NCBI GenBank assembly: GCA_019843655.1
Contig: JACDQD010000010.1
Span: forward strand, 3,765,637 to 3,829,636
Direction of reading: 5' to 3'
DNA length: 64,000 nucleotides
Origin: Lethocerus indicus
Lineage: Eukaryota; Arthropoda; Insecta; Hemiptera; Belostomatidae
Every line of letters starts with the position of its first letter. Position 1 is the stretch's first letter. The notes under the pieces were generated by a model. The model ran no database searches, was not told where the DNA came from, and was given only the letters and a program-made list of their open reading frames with translations. Shown here one piece after another: positions 62,901-64,000 of the stretch. Position numbers and translations under genes: made by a program.

Positions 62901-63751
62901 GAAGGATTTAGTGCGGTGGATGTATCAAGTTGGGCAAGACTCAAATGTACAGAAACCGAACGATATTACAAATTGCTGCATGATAGCAAACAACAAATTA
63001 GTTAATATTTTACGACCGTATTTTAAAACCGAATTGGGTCTATGGAGTCATTTGTGGGGATCCACCAAGCTTTTTATGTTTGGCATAACAGTTAAATTTA
63101 CAATCTTAAAATTAAAATTCCGGGTACTATATAATGGACCAACGGTCGAATCTTAAAAACTAAAATTGACAAGAATAAATTAATACCTTTTTGCACTTGA
63201 AGCAAACGTAATAAGCGTATCTGTCCATTGCATAGGACGCAGGATCGGGACGCCCTTTATCCAAACCTTCGTATTCCAGACGCATCAGCGCTTTACGTTT
63301 CACGTCTTCCATCAATTCTCTAATTGGTTCTAATTCTTTCATCAGTACAGGATGTTCGATCGGACTCTGAAAATTAAAAGAATAACGAGGTCACAAAAAA
63401 CTGACAACAATAACAATATAAGCTCCATTAATTTTATCTACATACTCTTCAGCCTTTGAGTTATTGTTTAATTATATAAAATTATGTATATGAAGGTAAA
63501 TGACAACATCATGGATATTAAGAATATATTTTACATTTTTTGTTTGCTTATTTACTAAGCGCAATTAATTACTAGGGTTGTTATTCGCTGGTTAGTTTCC
63601 ATTTGATTAGTACACTTCGGAAATAAATGTGAATTGAACATACCTTACAAATTGGACATTGGGAAAACGAAAATGTGATTCTGGGCCCAGCCCAACGTTT
63701 GTTCAACACGTTACGACAACAATGCATATGGAAAACATGGCCACATTTGAG
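59964..63751 (-). CDS. hiw: Highwire/MYCBP2 (PHR) E3 ubiquitin ligase, C-terminal part
   Basis: The last 224 aa of a very large RING-Cys-relay ubiquitin ligase that controls synapse growth and axon degeneration. Exons on the minus strand are 63751-63644, 63366-63187, 60961-60691 and 60079-59964 (stop TGA); the rest of the gene lies beyond the window's right edge. The first exon is the second half of the RING ([11 protein letters not shown]...CPICK). The next is the linker helix ([24 protein letters not shown]). The third is the tandem-cysteine domain ([48 protein letters not shown]). The last ends [20 protein letters not shown]. Counting from the C-terminus, the Cys in GEARC and the Cys in FFCFG fall at the positions of human relay cysteines C4520 and C4572, and the His in NACHDD at H4583. 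The catalytic set is therefore intact. The 2.2-kb intron after KCKK is almost wholly satellite DNA. Confidence 0.96.
60364..60483. mobile_element. Foldback element, internally deleted copy
   Basis: The left arm reads AGAATACCTGTTCTACGG, CCTGTGAGGGGTTGGAAT and ACCGTAGATTTCGTGTG, then TCTTTTGCGG. It is followed directly by GAGAGACACACG and AAATCTACGGTATA, the right arm. The inner region is lost. It sits in the last intron of the Highwire gene. Confidence 0.72.
61004..63105. repeat. Satellite array, 8 copies of a ~262-bp unit
   Basis: Units begin CGACTTGAGAGAGGAAGC at 61004, 61238, 61500, 61787, 62049, 62306, 62584 and 62848, and the array ends near 63105. Typical length is 257-264 bases. The first unit lacks about 26 bases (ATTAGAGAGGGATTTAGTGC and flank), the third (61500-61786) is internally rearranged, and the sixth (62306-62583) has many small indels. 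Units share GGGGATCCACCAAGCTTTTT. The array fills the Highwire intron between 63187 and 60961 and stops only about 43 bases from the splice acceptor. Each unit carries a frame of about 65 codons, but the unit length is mostly not a multiple of three and a stop ends each frame, so it is not a coding repeat. Confidence 0.95.
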
Positions 63752-64000
63752 CTGAAAAAATAAACAGAAAAACGACATTAGTTTAATTATGAAAACCAAC
63801 TGACAAGTATATCCTACATGTCTGCGTGTTTTAAAACTAATTTGCAACTAGTAGCAATACTTTTTATTAAAATATCACATAGTTAAAATCAGTGACATAT
63901 TTATAATGAACAATCATATACTGATAGTAATCAATCCGTGAATTCATATTTGCATTTCCCGTACTCCTTATTCTGGATTGCAAATTTGAATTAATAGTAA
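63752..64000. other. Highwire intron, runs off the window edge
   Basis: AT-rich intron sequence upstream of the RING exon; the acceptor TTATTTTTTCAG ends next to 63751. No further exon is visible before the window ends. Confidence 0.7.

Noticed and set aside
61045..63156. Repeated ~65-codon frame in each satellite unit
   Set aside because: The frame recurs only because the units are nearly identical; unit length is mostly not a multiple of three, each copy ends in a stop, and the array is inside an intron on the other strand.
1..64000. CRISPR arrays, operons, bacterial operators and riboswitches
   Set aside because: The window is clearly eukaryotic (spliced genes, microsatellites), and no spaced-repeat array other than satellites was seen.

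Overview
The window looks like nuclear DNA of an insect. It has intron-rich protein genes with canonical GT-AG splice sites, two juvenile hormone epoxide hydrolase (JHEH) genes, long AT-rich non-coding stretches, dispersed foldback elements and microsatellites. The NELF-B gene body and several AT-rich blocks are visibly poor in CpG while the JHEH exons are rich in it. This suggests a lineage with active CpG methylation rather than a fly such as Drosophila; the order cannot be settled from the sequence alone.

Layout: 1-6.1 kb is intergenic with GC-rich patches and a foldback element. 6.1-20.9 kb is an AT-rich, CpG-poor block holding a complete 12-coding-exon NELF-B gene on the minus strand (12377-18567, 579 aa). 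21-24.8 kb is a CpG-rich, gene-free block. 26.5-34.0 kb and 43.2-47.5 kb hold two tandem, same-strand JHEH genes of identical six-coding-exon structure (456 and 455 aa), both with an intact catalytic triad. 47.7-50.8 kb is AT-rich and nearly featureless. 51-58 kb holds a cluster of small cysteine-rich, acidic genes on the plus strand. The first and last encode 151-aa proteins ending in perfect CAAX prenylation boxes (CTIM and CVIM), and a decayed or unclear copy lies between them. 58.5-58.9 kb has a foldback structure followed by a tandem array of CTCF-like sites. 59.96-63.75 kb holds the last four coding exons of the giant ubiquitin ligase Highwire/MYCBP2 (PHR family) on the minus strand, with one intron almost filled by an eight-copy ~262-bp satellite.

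The genes do not form one pathway. NELF-B acts in promoter-proximal pausing of RNA polymerase II, the JHEH pair in microsomal hydrolysis of juvenile hormone epoxides, and Highwire in synapse and axon control by ubiquitination. The most unusual locus is the CAAX/cysteine-rich cluster. Two structurally convergent or diverged paralogues share a lipidation signal, and the 3' end of the last gene (CAAX codons, stop and 3' UTR) has been tandemly copied downstream. The JHEH pair is also notable: exons 2-3 are far more alike than exons 1, 4 and 5, which suggests gene conversion.
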